Part shown: one piece after another, positions 30,095-41,704 of the stretch
Position numbering within the stretch: the first letter of the stretch is position 1
Layout of the letters: every line of letters starts with the position of its first letter
Assembly (NCBI RefSeq): GCF_019915265.1
Contig: NZ_CP082780.1
Coordinates: 1,364,001 to 1,428,000 of the forward strand
Length of the DNA: 64,000 nucleotides
Reading direction: 5' to 3'
Origin: Bacillus aquiflavi
GTDB lineage: Bacteria > Bacillota > Bacilli > Bacillales > Cytobacillaceae
The notes under the pieces: generated by a model
What the model saw: the letters and a program-made list of their open reading frames with translations, nothing else
Databases searched by the model: none
Told to the model about the DNA's origin: nothing
Made by a program: the position numbers and the translations under genes

Positions 30095-30456
30095 TTTTAC
30101 TCCTCCTCGTATATTATGTTTAATCTGCATTTAGCAATATTCGGCGTCCTGAATCACTCAGAAGGAATACTGCCTTAATATTTACAATCAGTGGATCCAC
30201 TGATTGCAGTTATTCTTTATCTACTAGATTAAAAAAAGGTGAAAGCGCAATCAAGAAAAGTGATTAAATATTCGGAATTTTGAGTACAAACACCTAATTT
30301 TTTATCATCGTATAGTTCGAACTATACTCTTTTGTTTTCAATCGCTTTATTACAATAAAGCGTTTTAGCTTCAATTTGTATTCTTGAAAGATTTTACAAG
30401 TTGGTAATATCATAATAGTGTAAAGATTAGTAATATTAAAAACAGGAGGGTGCTTT
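30095..30456. other. Divergent intergenic region with a perfect palindrome
   Basis: The 22-bp perfect palindrome CAATCAGTGG-ATCCACTGATTG at 30185-30206 lies about 90 bases upstream of ggt and 250 upstream of hpd. It could be an operator or a short hairpin. No other feature was found in this AT-rich stretch. Confidence 0.45.
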
Positions 30457-31575
<1,119 letters not shown>

Positions 31576-31622
31576 TTTTGTTTTTAAAGTGTATTACATG
31601 TTATTGAAAGGAGTGATATTTT

Positions 31623-32246
31623 TTGAACATCGAACCAAATACATTACATTGGCAAGATGCTTATAAACTATTAATCGGTTCAGTTTTGCCACGACCGATT
31701 GCATTTGTTTCAACAGTCGATACTAAAGGGGTAGCAAATCTTGCCCCATTTAGTTTTTTTACTGGAATTTGTGCCGATCCGATGATGATTTGCTTTGCAC
31801 CAATGGTGAGAGGAACAGATGGTAGAAAGAAGGATACCTTACTTAATATTGAAGCAACAAAGGAATTCGTCATTAATGTTGTTAGCGAGAAAATTGCTGA
31901 AAAAATGAATCAAAGTGCAATTGAATACCCCTCCTCAATAGATGAATTTGCTGCAATTGGTTTAACGAAAGAAAACAGTAAAATAGTAACTCCTCCACGT
32001 GTAAAAGAGTGTGACGTTCATTTAGAATGTATACTTCACGATATTGTCCACTTTGGTGATCAACCAGGGGCAGGAAGTCTTGTTATTGGTAAAGTTATGC
32101 TTGTCCATATAGCGGATGAATTATTTTATGATGGAAAAATTGATACAAATAAATTGAAGCCAATCGGAAGATTAGCAGGACAAATGTATACAAGAGCTAG
32201 TGCGGATACGTTCATACTTCAAAGGAAAAGAGATGATGATAAATGA
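31623..32246 (+). CDS. Flavin reductase-like domain protein
   Basis: The 207-residue split-barrel protein resembles the DIM6/NTAB flavin reductase family: 'PRPIAFVSTVDTKGVANLAP', 'FSFFTGICADPMMICFAP', and 'CDVHLECILHDIVHFGD'. Members bind FMN and often sit in aromatic catabolism operons. It is the only intact gene in this tyrosine operon. TTG is the start, with AAAGGAG upstream. A direct role in homogentisate breakdown is inferred only from position. Confidence 0.85.
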   Translation: MNIEPNTLHWQDAYKLLIGSVLPRPIAFVSTVDTKGVANLAPFSFFTGICADPMMICFAPMVRGTDGRKKDTLLNIEATKEFVINVVSEKIAEKMNQSAIEYPSSIDEFAAIGLTKENSKIVTPPRVKECDVHLECILHDIVHFGDQPGAGSLVIGKVMLVHIADELFYDGKIDTNKLKPIGRLAGQMYTRASADTFILQRKRDDDK

Positions 32247-32324
32247 AAATATAAGCTTCATATTCTTATAAGCAGGTAGAATGCCCGTTTCATTTACACG
32301 AACGTTGAAATAGGGGTGGCACGA

Positions 32325-33228
32325 ATGAAGTTTGTCTCTTTTAAAAATGAAATAGGATTGGAACGCAGCGGACTGATCATGAATGATAAAGTAATTGATG
32401 TGAATATTTTGACTAATGGGATTGTTCCTCATCAAATGCTCGGGATTATTCAAGGGTACCATAATTATAAGCCCTTTTTAGAGCAGCTACATGTAGAGGA
32501 TAGAGGCGTTTATCATTTGAATGAAGTTCGTTTATGTGCTCCATTGTCAAATCCAATTAGCGTCCGTGATTTTTATGCATTTGAAGAGCATGTGAAAACA
32601 GCTCGTCAACGGCGGGGGCTTAATGTAGTTCCTGAATGGTATGAGATGCCAGTGTTTTACTTTACTAATCATTTAGCAATCATTGGTCCAAATGAATCGC
32701 TCATAAAACCGAGAAAGACGCATGCGCTTGATTATGAATTAGAAATAGCTTGTATCATTGGGAAGGAAGGAAAAAATATTGATCGCAAAGTCGCAGAGGA
32801 TTATATATTTGGTTATTGTATTATGAATGATTGGAGTGCCCGTGATATCCAAATGAAAGAAATGAAAGTTGGCCTTGGACCAGCAAAAGGAAAGGATTTC
32901 GCAACATCCCTTGGACCGTATATCGTGACAAGTGATGAATTGGAGCAATATCGAATAGGCAATCGTTTTAATTTGGAAATGATTGCAAAGGTAAAAAAAG
33001 CTGTTATCTTGTGGTAATTTTAAAAATATTTATTATTCCTTCGGAGAAATGATTGAACGGGCTTCAGAAGATGTTAGGCTCTACCCCGGTGATGTAATCG
33101 GTTCAGGGACTGTAGGAACAGGCTGTATTTTAGAACTCGGAACCGAGAAACATCGCTGGTTGGAACGAGGGGATATTGTTGAGTTAGAAATCACAGGTCT
33201 TGGTGTTTTGAAAAATATAGTTGAATAG
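32325..33228 (+). pseudogene. Fumarylacetoacetase-family hydrolase, frameshifted at A7
   Basis: The FAH fold is clear: 'FYAFEEHVKTARQRRG', metal-ligand region 'LDYELEIACIIGKEGKNI' and 'MNDWSARDIQMKEMK'. The frame runs off at 33017 after seven A at 32993-32999. The rest ('NFKNIYYSFGEMIERASEDV', 'YPGDVIGSGTVGTGC', 'ERGDIVELEI') continues in another frame to 33228. One extra A restores it. The normal role is cleavage of fumarylacetoacetate (or a close analogue) to fumarate and acetoacetate, the last step of the pathway. ATG 32325 follows AGGGGTGG. Confidence 0.85.
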
Positions 33229-33274
33229 TTTACAAATTAGTACGAACACGTCAAGAAGAAATGGGGGTGTTGTG

Positions 33275-34427
33275 ATGTACTATCGGCAAATGGGGAAAAT
33301 TCCATTAAAGCGCCATGTACAGTTTCGAAAGGAAGATGGCACATTGTTTCGGGAACAAGTGATGGGGACGAAAGGTTTCTCAGGAACTCAATCCATCTTA
33401 TACCATCATTATATGCCAACAAAGTTTATCAAGGCGGAGACAACATCAACATATTATCCCGTATTTGAAACAGATACCGTCTTAAAGCATCGTCATTTTA
33501 GAACGGATGAAATTAATCGAACAGGAGATGCGTTATTTGCGCGTGAATATTTACTAGGTAATAGTGACCTTTTAATTGCAACAGCGAATGTAACTGAGCG
33601 AATGAATTACTTTTATCGCAATGGGGATGGCGATGAAATGCTATTTGTTCATTATGGAAAAGGGAAAATTGAAACGATGTTTGGAACAATTCATTATAAA
33701 AAAGGGGACTATCTCATTATTCCGATCGGAACGATTTTTCGATTGATCCCTTACAAGGAGACAAAGCTCTTTTGTAATAGAGTCAAATAGTCAACTGCGG
33801 ACACCGAAGCGATATCGAAATGAGTTCGGCCAATTACTTGAACATAGTCCTTTTTGTGAACGCGATCTAAGAGGTCCGGAAACTCTTGAAACATACGATA
33901 TAAAAGATGAGCATACAATATTAACAAAATCGAGACGACTTATTCATCACCACGTCCTTGGACATCATCCTTTTGATGTGATCGGCTGGGACGGATACTT
34001 ATATCCATATGCATTTAATATTGAGGATTTTGAACCGATTACGGGACGAATACATCAGCCACCACCAGTCCATCAAACGTTTGAAGGAGATCAATTTGTT
34101 GTTTGTTCCTTCGTACCCAGACTATATGACTATCATCCTATGGCAATTCCAGCACCTTACTATCATAGTAATGTGAACAGTGATGAAGTTTTATATTATG
34201 TAGAAGGGAATTTTATGAGCAGAAAAGGGATTAACGAAGGTTCAATTACCCTTCATCCTTGTGGAATACCGCATGGACCTCATCCAGGAAAAACTGAAGC
34301 AAGTATAGGACAAAAAGAGACGCTCGAACTTGCAGTAATGGTGGATACGTTTAAACCGTTGCACGTTGTAAAATCTACTACAGCCATTGAAGATGAGCCT
34401 TATATGTACAGCTGGCACGAAGAATGA
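33275..34427 (+). pseudogene. hmgA: Homogentisate 1,2-dioxygenase, frameshifted at T4
   Basis: The ring-opening enzyme for homogentisate is recognisable in two frames. The first (33275-33790) includes 'YRNGDGDEMLFVHYGKG' and 'GDYLIIPIGTIFRLIP'. The second (to 34427) includes 'LRGPETLETYDIKD', 'FDVIGWDGYLYPYAF' and the iron-ligand region 'YYHSNVNSDEVLYYVEG' with 'GIPHGPHPG'. Removing one T from the run at 33770-33773 joins them (after 'ETKLFVIESNSQLRTP'). It follows the fumarylacetoacetase gene in the same operon. Confidence 0.88.
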
Positions 34428-34443
34428 ACAGACATAAAATGAA

Positions 34444-34469
34444 CAGACAAGCCGGAAGGCTTGTCTGTT
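34444..34469. terminator. Bidirectional terminator
   Basis: ACAGACAAGCC-GGAA-GGCTTGTCTGT, a perfect 11-bp stem between hmgA and the convergent symporter gene. Confidence 0.8.
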
Positions 34470-34474
34470 GCTAG

Positions 34475-35947
34475 TTAAGAAGCATCTTGCTTATTTTCTC
34501 TCTTACTATAATCTTCCCAAAAGTCGGCATTTTTAATTCCAAGTTTTTGAGAATCAAAGATAGGATCTTTTCCTTCCTTTTTCTGTTGTTCATAGTCCTT
34601 CAATGCAATCAATGAAGGTTTTAATAGGAGGATAATTGCAAATAAGTTTAACCAGACCATGACCCCTAATCCAATATCACCTAAAGTCCAAGCGATCGTT
34701 GCCGTTTTGATACTTCCATAGAATACAGACGCTAGTATGACAAGTCTGATACAAAATGTCGCCCACTTAGCATTCTTTTTTCCCCTAGTTAAATAAACGA
34801 TATTCGTTTCCGCCATATAGTAGTATGCCATAATTGTTGTAAATGCAAAGAAAAAGAGTGCAATTGAGACGAAACCAGCTCCAAACCCTGGGAAAATAGT
34901 TTCAACAGCTGCTTGGGTATAACCTGGACCAGGTTCAACACCTGGTATATTTTCAACTATATACGTTTTTTCAGGTGCATCTGTTTCTAATTCTGTATTA
35001 TACATCCCTGTAATGAGAATCATAAACGCCGTTGCAGAACAAACGAGCAATGTGTCAATGTATACAGAAAAGGCTTGTACTAAACCTTGCTTTGCAGGAT
35101 GAGACACTTCAGCAGCAGCCGCCGCATGCGGTCCAGTTCCCTGTCCTGCTTCGTTTGAATAAATTCCCCGCTTGACGCCCCAAGCAATCGCGCTACCTAC
35201 AATTCCACCAAATGCCGAATCTAATGCAAAAGCACTAGCAAAAATTTGCTTAAAAACATGCGGTAATTCAGAAATATTAAAAGCAATGACAATTAACGAA
35301 ACTAAAATGTATCCGATTGCCATAAATGGGACAACAACTTGAGCAACATTGGCAATCCGTTTAATCCCACCGAAAATAATTAAGCTTAAAAGAGCAACGA
35401 CGATAAGACCTGTTATCCAAGGTTTAACTCCGAACGCTGTTTCCAAACCTAATGCAATCGAGTTAGCTTGAACCCCTGGCATTAATAATGTTAAGGCGAT
35501 TGCAGTTGCAATTGCGAACAAAATACCATACCATTTCCAACCGAGTCCTTTTTCAATATAATAGGCAGGGCCCCCACGATATTGGCCATCTTGTTTCACC
35601 TTATAAATTTGTGCAAGCGTTGATTCAACATATGCAGTGCTTGCACCGAAAAAGGCGATCAACCACATCCAAAAGACCGCACCTGGGCCACCATAAGCAA
35701 TCGCGGTGGCAGTTCCCGCGATATTTCCTGTTCCAACCCGGCCGGAAAGGGCTACAGATAATGCTTGGAAGGAGGAAACGCCTGCTTCAGAGCTCTTCCC
35801 GCTGAAAAGTAGTTTGACCATATCTTTTATCAATCTTAATTGTACAAAACGAGTTAGAATTGTAAAAATAATCCCAACCCCTAAGCTAATAATGATAAGC
35901 GGTGAACTCCATAATATACCGCTTAACTTGTTAATGATATTCTCCAA
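34475..35947 (-). CDS. Sodium:alanine/glycine symporter (AGCS family)
   Basis: The 490-residue membrane protein has about 11 helices and AGCS signatures: 'GRVGTGNIAGTATAIAYGGP' early, 'YRGGPAYYIEKGLG', and 'GIYSNEAGQGTGPHAAAAAE'. It imports alanine or glycine with sodium, as AlsT and GlnT-like proteins of Bacillus do. The exact amino acid cannot be told. No glycine riboswitch was seen upstream. A good AGGAGG lies before the ATG. Confidence 0.92.
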   Translation of the reverse strand: MENIINKLSGILWSSPLIIISLGVGIIFTILTRFVQLRLIKDMVKLLFSGKSSEAGVSSFQALSVALSGRVGTGNIAGTATAIAYGGPGAVFWMWLIAFFGASTAYVESTLAQIYKVKQDGQYRGGPAYYIEKGLGWKWYGILFAIATAIALTLLMPGVQANSIALGLETAFGVKPWITGLIVVALLSLIIFGGIKRIANVAQVVVPFMAIGYILVSLIVIAFNISELPHVFKQIFASAFALDSAFGGIVGSAIAWGVKRGIYSNEAGQGTGPHAAAAAEVSHPAKQGLVQAFSVYIDTLLVCSATAFMILITGMYNTELETDAPEKTYIVENIPGVEPGPGYTQAAVETIFPGFGAGFVSIALFFFAFTTIMAYYYMAETNIVYLTRGKKNAKWATFCIRLVILASVFYGSIKTATIAWTLGDIGLGVMVWLNLFAIILLLKPSLIALKDYEQQKKEGKDPIFDSQKLGIKNADFWEDYSKRENKQDAS

Positions 35948-36364
35948 AAAAATACCTCCTTCATCTTGTCTACGGTGAAAAAAGTCCCCCTATTTAGAAT
36001 TATAAAATAATTCAGAATATCGCACAATCTAAAATTTTTATATTTTGATTAAAATAAATGAAAGACCTTTAACTGTATTCTAATAAAACAAAAAAATGAT
36101 ATCTGTATTATAACAGTTAATAGTTAAATAGGGAATGTTTTTTTAAAAAATTATTATATTAATAATATTTTAAAAAGATTGAAAATTGAAAAAAAAATGA
36201 TATATAAAATAAGTAGCGAATTTTTAAAAGATTATGTTAAATAGACAAAAAATATGGTATCGTATAATGTAAGTGTTTATATTGGATTATATACCATATA
36301 CTTACAAAAATAAGCGGTTGTCCTCATTTATGAGGATGTATAAATATTTTAAGGGGGAATGTAA
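35948..36364. promoter_or_regulatory. Divergent promoter region of the AGCS and TAXI genes
   Basis: Very AT-rich. On the plus strand TATAAT (36263-36268) has a weak TAGACA 15 bases upstream. ATATGGTAT (36252-36260) and ATACCATAT (36291-36299) form an inverted repeat around that -10 box and could be an operator. This is inferred from sequence only. Confidence 0.4.
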
Positions 36365-37360
36365 ATGAAGCTCAAGAAATTTTCAACTTTAGCATTAATG
36401 CTTACCTTTGTGCTGCTCATTGCTTCAGCGTGCGGTGGTGAAAAAACAAATAAAAGTAATGAGCGTAGTTCAAAAGGAGGAAAAGTTGATTTATTAATGG
36501 GGACTGGTAGCCAAGGAGGAACATATTTTCCGCTAGGTGCCGAAATGGCAAATGTTTGGAATAAACATATAGAAAATGTGAATGTAACTTCAACTGAATC
36601 AGGTGCTTCAGTTGAAAACTTAGCGAAAATTTCTCGCGGTGAGTTTGACCTCGGGATGACAGTGAACCTTCCTGCTTATGAGGCTTTTGCAGGTAAAGGG
36701 GATTTTAAAGGAAAGAAGATTGATAACTTCGCATACATTGGACATATTTATCCAGAATTTTTACAAATCGTGACACGTGAAAGCTCTAAAATTGATAGTA
36801 TTGAAGATTTAAAAGGAAAGCGGATTGCGATTGGACCGCCTGGAAGTGGTACACAGGCTGCAGCAAAGCTGATATTAGAGGCCCATGGCATTAAAGATGG
36901 GGACTATGACGCATATCAAGAAGGCTTTGGTGATGCTAAATCAAAGATGCAAGATGGAACAATTGACGCAACATTTGGTTTACTCGGTTTACCTGATGCA
37001 GGAATTGATGAGCTACAGGCTGCGGTTAAGGATATGAAGTTTTTGGAAATAACAGAAGATAAGCTAAAAAGTATTGAGAAAAACAGCGACTACTCTTCTT
37101 TTACTATTGAATCTGGAACGTACGAATGGCTTGATAAAGAGGTTCAAGCAGTGTCAGCCTTTGCTGTTCTAGTAGCAAATACTGATACAGTAAACGATGA
37201 GCTTGCATATGAACTAGCGAAAATGATGATTGAAAAATCTGAAGAAAATACACATCCACAGGAAAAACATATGACAAAGGAAAATGCATTAAATGGCTTA
37301 GGAGATTTGCCACTTCACCCGGGGGCAGAGAAATACTATAAAGAAATTGGATTAAAATAA
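36365..37360 (+). CDS. TAXI-type TRAP transporter substrate-binding lipoprotein
   Basis: The lipobox ends 'LIASAC', so the protein is anchored outside the membrane. The mature part shows TAXI features: 'LLMGTGSQGGTYFPLGAEMA', 'GKRIAIGPPGSGTQAAAKLI' and 'MQDGTIDATFGLLG'. TAXI proteins bind glutamate, 2-oxoglutarate or related acids. AAGGGGG precedes the ATG. The permease gene follows after a terminator hairpin, so the binding protein is probably made in excess. Confidence 0.92.
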   Translation: MKLKKFSTLALMLTFVLLIASACGGEKTNKSNERSSKGGKVDLLMGTGSQGGTYFPLGAEMANVWNKHIENVNVTSTESGASVENLAKISRGEFDLGMTVNLPAYEAFAGKGDFKGKKIDNFAYIGHIYPEFLQIVTRESSKIDSIEDLKGKRIAIGPPGSGTQAAAKLILEAHGIKDGDYDAYQEGFGDAKSKMQDGTIDATFGLLGLPDAGIDELQAAVKDMKFLEITEDKLKSIEKNSDYSSFTIESGTYEWLDKEVQAVSAFAVLVANTDTVNDELAYELAKMMIEKSEENTHPQEKHMTKENALNGLGDLPLHPGAEKYYKEIGLK

Positions 37361-37366
37361 ATTGAT

Positions 37367-37391
37367 AAAGGGCCTAGATAAGGCCCTTTTT
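37367..37391 (+). terminator. Intra-operon terminator/attenuator
   Basis: AAGGGCCT and AGGCCCTT pair and are followed by TTTTT. It lies between the binding-protein gene and its permease; partial read-through would set their ratio. Confidence 0.8.
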
Positions 37392-37425
37392 AAAACTGAA
37401 ATGGAAAACGCAGGTGGTGTTATGT

Positions 37426-39402
37426 GTGAAAAATAATAAAAAATTTGAGGAAAATGTACAAATTGATGAAATATTGGAGAAATACGACAGAGAAAGCACG
37501 TACCGAAAAAAGCTCGGTAAAGGGGGCTGGATTGTTATGTTTCTCGCGGTTTCGCTCACTTTATTTCATTTATATACCGGGTATAGGGGTGCGTTTGAAG
37601 CACGAATACAAGGTCCGATTCATCTTGGGACAGCATTAGGATTAATATTTCTTCTTTATCCAATTAAGAAAGGAATGCAGCGAAAGCAGCACGGTGTTCC
37701 TTGGTATGATGTATTATTAGCATTTATTGCGTTGTCAGTCGGATATTATAATGTCATATTTTACAATGAACTTGTAAATGAAAGGATTATTTTTGGCTAT
37801 AATACTCCAGATTATATTGTGGCAACTCTTGGTGTGCTTCTCGTTTTAGAGGCAACGAGGCGCTGTGTCGGTCTGCCGATCGTCATTGTCGCTGGGGCAG
37901 CACTATTATATGCATTATTTGGAAACTTCATTCCGACAAAACTGTTTGCTCATGGAGGCTTTTCATGGGGAGAATTAACTACAAGTTTATACTTAACAGC
38001 GAAAGGGATTTATAGTACACCGATTCAAGTTTCTTCCACATTTATATTTTTATTCTTATTGTTTGGCGTTATGTTAATTAAAACAGGAGTTGGGCAATTT
38101 TTTAATGATTTGGCCTTTGCTCTTACTGGACGCTTTACAGGCGGTCAAGCAAAAGCTGCTGTAGTCGCAAGTTCACTGCAAGGAATGGTTTCTGGCAGTT
38201 CAGTTGCAAATACTGTAGGATCGGGTTCATTTACGATTCCGATGATGAAAAAGGCTGGCTACAAACCAGAGTTTGCAGCAGCCACAGAGGCTTCGGCTTC
38301 AACGGGAGGACAAATTATGCCGCCAATTATGGGGGCAGCTGCATTTATTATGGCGACATATACAGAAACTCCATATAGTCAAATTATGCTGGCTGCAATG
38401 ATTCCAGCAATCCTCTACTTTTTAGGCGTTTTTTTAGGCGTACATTTTGAATCGAAAAAATTAGGAATCGTTGGTGTTTCGAAAGATAAGCTACCGAATT
38501 TTAAAAAGCTCATGATTGAACGAGGGTATTTAATTTTACCGCTCGTCGTCATCTTTGTCACGCTTCTAAGTGGGAAAACAGCAGCAAGGGCAGCACTTAT
38601 TGCAATATTAGTTTCATTTTTAGTTAGTCTTATTCGAAAAGAAAATCGAATGACCCCTCTTGACTTGATTAACGTCTTTGAAGAAGGGGCACGAGTTGCT
38701 TTACCTGTAATTGCAGCTTGTGGATCGGCTGGGATTATTGTCTTTGTTGTTGCTCAAACAGGACTGGGCGGCAGAATTGCAGACGGAATTATTGCACTGG
38801 GGGCCGGAAATTTAATTTTGACGTTATTTTTTACAATGATTGCTTGTCTCATTTTAGGAATGGGCTTGCCGACAACCGCTAACTACGTCATCACTGCAAC
38901 GATGGCAGCACCGGCGTTAATACTGGGTTTAGATGTTCCTGTTTTAGCTGCACATATGTTTGTGTTTTATTTCGGAATTGTTGCCGATATAACTCCGCCT
39001 GTTTGCTTAGCAGCATATGCAGGAGCAGGTTTAGCTCGAGCAAATCCATTTATGACAGGGGTTACTGCCTTTAAATTGGCAACTGCTGCTTACATTATCC
39101 CTTATATATTTGTGATGAATCCGCAATTATTATTAATTGATTATAAACCGCTTCTGTTAGTGATTGGAGTCGCAACGGCAATTTTAGGAATGATCGGTAT
39201 AAGCAGTGCGATGGTCGGTTATCTCATTAGAAAGACTTATCTTTGGGAGAGAGTAGCTCTTGCTGTTGGGGGGCTTTGTTTAATAACTCCAAACCAAATC
39301 GTTGACATTGCAGGAATCGTCATTATTGTAGCGATTTTATTTATTCAATCACGCCGTCCACAAGAGGCGCGAGGAATGGATCATGTTAGCTTAAGTCAAT
39401 AA
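37426..39402 (+). CDS. TRAP transporter fused permease (DctQM type)
   Basis: About 655 residues with roughly 16-18 helices. An N-terminal four-helix DctQ-like part is joined to a DctM-like part with 'SSLQGMVSGSSVANTVGSGS', 'SASTGGQIMPPIMGAAAFIM' and 'MGLPTTANYVITATM'. The fused layout is typical of TAXI-dependent TRAP systems. I chose GTG 37426, which follows AGGTGGTG; another GTG four codons earlier lacks a site. The downstream end has a terminator at 39537. Confidence 0.92.
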   Translation: MKNNKKFEENVQIDEILEKYDRESTYRKKLGKGGWIVMFLAVSLTLFHLYTGYRGAFEARIQGPIHLGTALGLIFLLYPIKKGMQRKQHGVPWYDVLLAFIALSVGYYNVIFYNELVNERIIFGYNTPDYIVATLGVLLVLEATRRCVGLPIVIVAGAALLYALFGNFIPTKLFAHGGFSWGELTTSLYLTAKGIYSTPIQVSSTFIFLFLLFGVMLIKTGVGQFFNDLAFALTGRFTGGQAKAAVVASSLQGMVSGSSVANTVGSGSFTIPMMKKAGYKPEFAAATEASASTGGQIMPPIMGAAAFIMATYTETPYSQIMLAAMIPAILYFLGVFLGVHFESKKLGIVGVSKDKLPNFKKLMIERGYLILPLVVIFVTLLSGKTAARAALIAILVSFLVSLIRKENRMTPLDLINVFEEGARVALPVIAACGSAGIIVFVVAQTGLGGRIADGIIALGAGNLILTLFFTMIACLILGMGLPTTANYVITATMAAPALILGLDVPVLAAHMFVFYFGIVADITPPVCLAAYAGAGLARANPFMTGVTAFKLATAAYIIPYIFVMNPQLLLIDYKPLLLVIGVATAILGMIGISSAMVGYLIRKTYLWERVALAVGGLCLITPNQIVDIAGIVIIVAILFIQSRRPQEARGMDHVSLSQ

Positions 39403-39536
39403 AATGAAGATTAATACAGTTTATTTTTATAAAAAACTGGAGGTTTATTTCTATTAGAAGTCAAGGTCCGGAGCAGCGGAGGTGAATTTAATAGATCTGT
39501 CATTCATGAGTTTTTACAAGTGTATGTCAAGATGTG

Positions 39537-39567
39537 AGCAGACTAATGTGGTTGGTCTGCTTTTTTT
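39537..39567 (+). terminator. Terminator at the group II intron insertion site
   Basis: AGCAGAC pairs with GTCTGCT, followed by a T run. The intron begins 4 bases after the T run. Confidence 0.8.
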
Positions 39568-39570
39568 AGT

Positions 39571-41352
39571 GTGCCAGGCATGGCATTTATCTAGGTGGTG
39601 CAAGTCCACTGTGGGGGAACACATCATCCAACCACTAGGGAAGCGCAAGGTGCTTGTCGTGAGGCAAGAGCTGAAGGAAGCGTGTATCAAAATCTTGGTC
39701 TGACGAACAGAAATCTGATACCAAGGCTTTACAGAAGGATAAGACTACTAAACAAGTCAAAGTCCAAAAGATGTGCGTAACTCTGTGAAGTAAATCAGGC
39801 AGATAAAAAGAGGAAAGATAAATGTCTTACCCTGGGAGGTCTCACGAACAGTTGAGGAGTCCCCTATAAAGAAAACTGGTCGAATAAGGTTTATCGTGAG
39901 AAGTCAGCAGAAACCATAGTAATGACAAAAGTCATGAAGGGTGGAACAATTTATAGTGTTTCTAACACCATGGATGCATGAGAGATAAATTTCAGAATGT
40001 GTTAATGAGGAAAGTATGGGCGTATCCCAAAGGATACTCAAAAGCGAAATGTCTCTCATCACAGAAAAGGAAAGGAAGAAACGAGTATGGAACTTTTAGA
40101 AGAAATATTAAGTAATGAAAATATGAATACTGCCTACAAACAGGTATATCGAAATAAAGGTGCGAGTGGCGTAGATGGTATATCCATTGAAGATTTGGCG
40201 TACCATCTTCGGAAGAATAAAGATGGCATACGCAATCAAATCCGAAAGCGAAAATACAAGCCAATGCCTGCGTTACGAGTCGAAATACCGAAAGATAATG
40301 GAAAGACGAGAAAACTAGGCATTCCCACAGTTGTTGACCGTGTGATTCAACAGGCGATTAGTCAAAAGTTGAGTCCAATATTTGAACGACAATTTAGTGA
40401 GTATAGCTTTGGATTTCGCCCAGGAAGAAGTTGCGAACAAGCAATCGTTAAAGCATTAGAATTTATGAATGAAGGCTACACGTGGTTAATTGATATTGAC
40501 CTAGAAGAACGCTTCTTTGATACTGTCCATCATGATAAGTTAATGAGAATAATTTCTTATACAATCAAGGATGGCGATGTCATATCACTCATACGAAAAT
40601 ATCTAACAAGTGGAGTAATGGTGAATGGGAAACGTGAAAACACTCCCATTGGAACACCGCAAGGATGATAGCATCATCTTCGTCAAAAGTGAAAAAGCAG
40701 CCAATCGTGTCATGAAATCTATCACAAATTTTATCGAAAAGAAACTTGGGTTAATCGTAAACGCAGAGAAAAGTAGAATATCAAGACCAGGAAATACGAA
40801 ATTTCTAGGATTTGGATTCTATTATGATACGCATACGAAAAATATCAACCACGAGCGCATCAAGATTCGGTACGGAAATTCCAAAGAAAGCTAAAACAGC
40901 TAACGAAACGCAACCAAGGAATCTCCCTAAATAACAGGATAATGAAATTAAGACAAGTTATTTACGGATGGGTGAACTACTTTAAAATCGCGAAGTTGAA
41001 AAAGATACTCACAACTACTGATGCGAAATTGCGCTCTAGGTTACGAGTCATCATTTGGAAACAATGGAAAAGTAATAAGAAGCGAATCCAATCACTTATT
41101 CAATTGGGTATACCTGAAGAAGAAGCCAAAGGACTGACCTATTGCCGAAAAGGATATCGGTACATAGGGCTATCGAAAGTTGTTCAAACAGCATTATCAA
41201 ATAAACGTCTAAAGCAAAGAGGAATCCCCTTTGCCTTAGATTATTACTTAGAAGTTCATACTGCAATATAAGTTGAACCGCCGTATACGGAACCGTACGT
41301 ACGGTGGTGTGAGAGGGATGGGAAGTTTAAATAACTTTCCTCTCTACTCGAT
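39571..41352 (+). mobile_element. Group II intron copy 1 (class C-like), maturase broken
   Basis: The element begins with GTGCCAGGCATGG and ends in CTCTACTCGAT. The 3' part holds a domain V hairpin (about 41274-41312, with CCGCCGTATACGG and CCGTACGTACGG) and a domain VI stem (GAGAGG ... CCTCTC). About 515 bases of intron RNA precede the maturase frame. Insertion right after a terminator hairpin is the habit of bacterial class C introns. The second copy at 58238 shares the same ends and is nearly identical where both are present. Compared with it, copy 1 lacks 92 bp of the reverse transcriptase gene. Confidence 0.88.
40087..41271 (+). pseudogene. ltrA: Group II intron reverse transcriptase/maturase, copy 1
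   Basis: The N-terminal 190 residues are intact: 'YKQVYRNKGASGVDGISIED', 'RKLGIPTVVDRVIQQAISQK', 'SFGFRPGRSCEQAI', 'LIDIDLEERFFDTVHHD'. The family motif is DIDLE(K/R)FFD; one extra Glu codon is present. After 'TPIGTPQG' 92 bp are missing, including the YADD catalytic codons, and the frame changes. A second shift (five A instead of six near 40848) follows, then the maturase X domain ('VIYGWVNYFKIAKLKKI', 'RYIGLSKVVQTALSNKRLKQ'). Confidence 0.88.
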
Positions 41353-41379
41353 TACAAATGAAAACCATACGCTAGGCTA

Positions 41380-41640
41380 TTGTTCAGGGCCTCTTGGTGT
41401 TTTTGGTTTGTCAATCAAATTTGTGTACCAAGGGGAGATCTATTATATTTTCCAAGTAAGGGATCATATACATATGTTAGTATTCCACCGAAAATAAATG
41501 TTTCTTCTTTTGCGAGATATTTTAAAAGAAAAAAACAGTTTGATGATATTTATCGGCATGCAAATTAGAAATATCGATATGGAAACAGAAAGTTTTGGTG
41601 TAAAGGTTTTTTAGATACAGCAGGAAGAAATTAAGAATAA
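41380..41640 (+). pseudogene. tnpA: IS200/IS605-type transposase remnant
   Basis: In pieces of two frames the text reads 'DHIHMLV' then 'SIPPKINVSSFARYFKRKKQ' and 'YRYGNRKFWCKGF', the conserved order of Y1 (TnpA) transposases of IS200. Frameshifts and stops (TAG near 41564 and 41611) break it, and the catalytic Tyr region is not seen. It directly follows intron copy 1. Only a decayed fragment remains. Confidence 0.7.
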
Positions 41641-41704
41641 AATTGGACCTCAATTCGGTTCTAATTTATTCATGCATACAAATAATCGTTTTTCAAAAGA
41701 GTAA

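Noticed and set aside
34475-35947. Glycine riboswitch upstream of the AGCS symporter
   Set aside because: No paired glycine aptamer cores are visible in 35948-36364.
39595-39780. Short frame in the 5' part of intron copy 1 (also at 58262)
   Set aside because: It lies in the structured intron RNA and exists only because the ribozyme sequence is conserved between copies.
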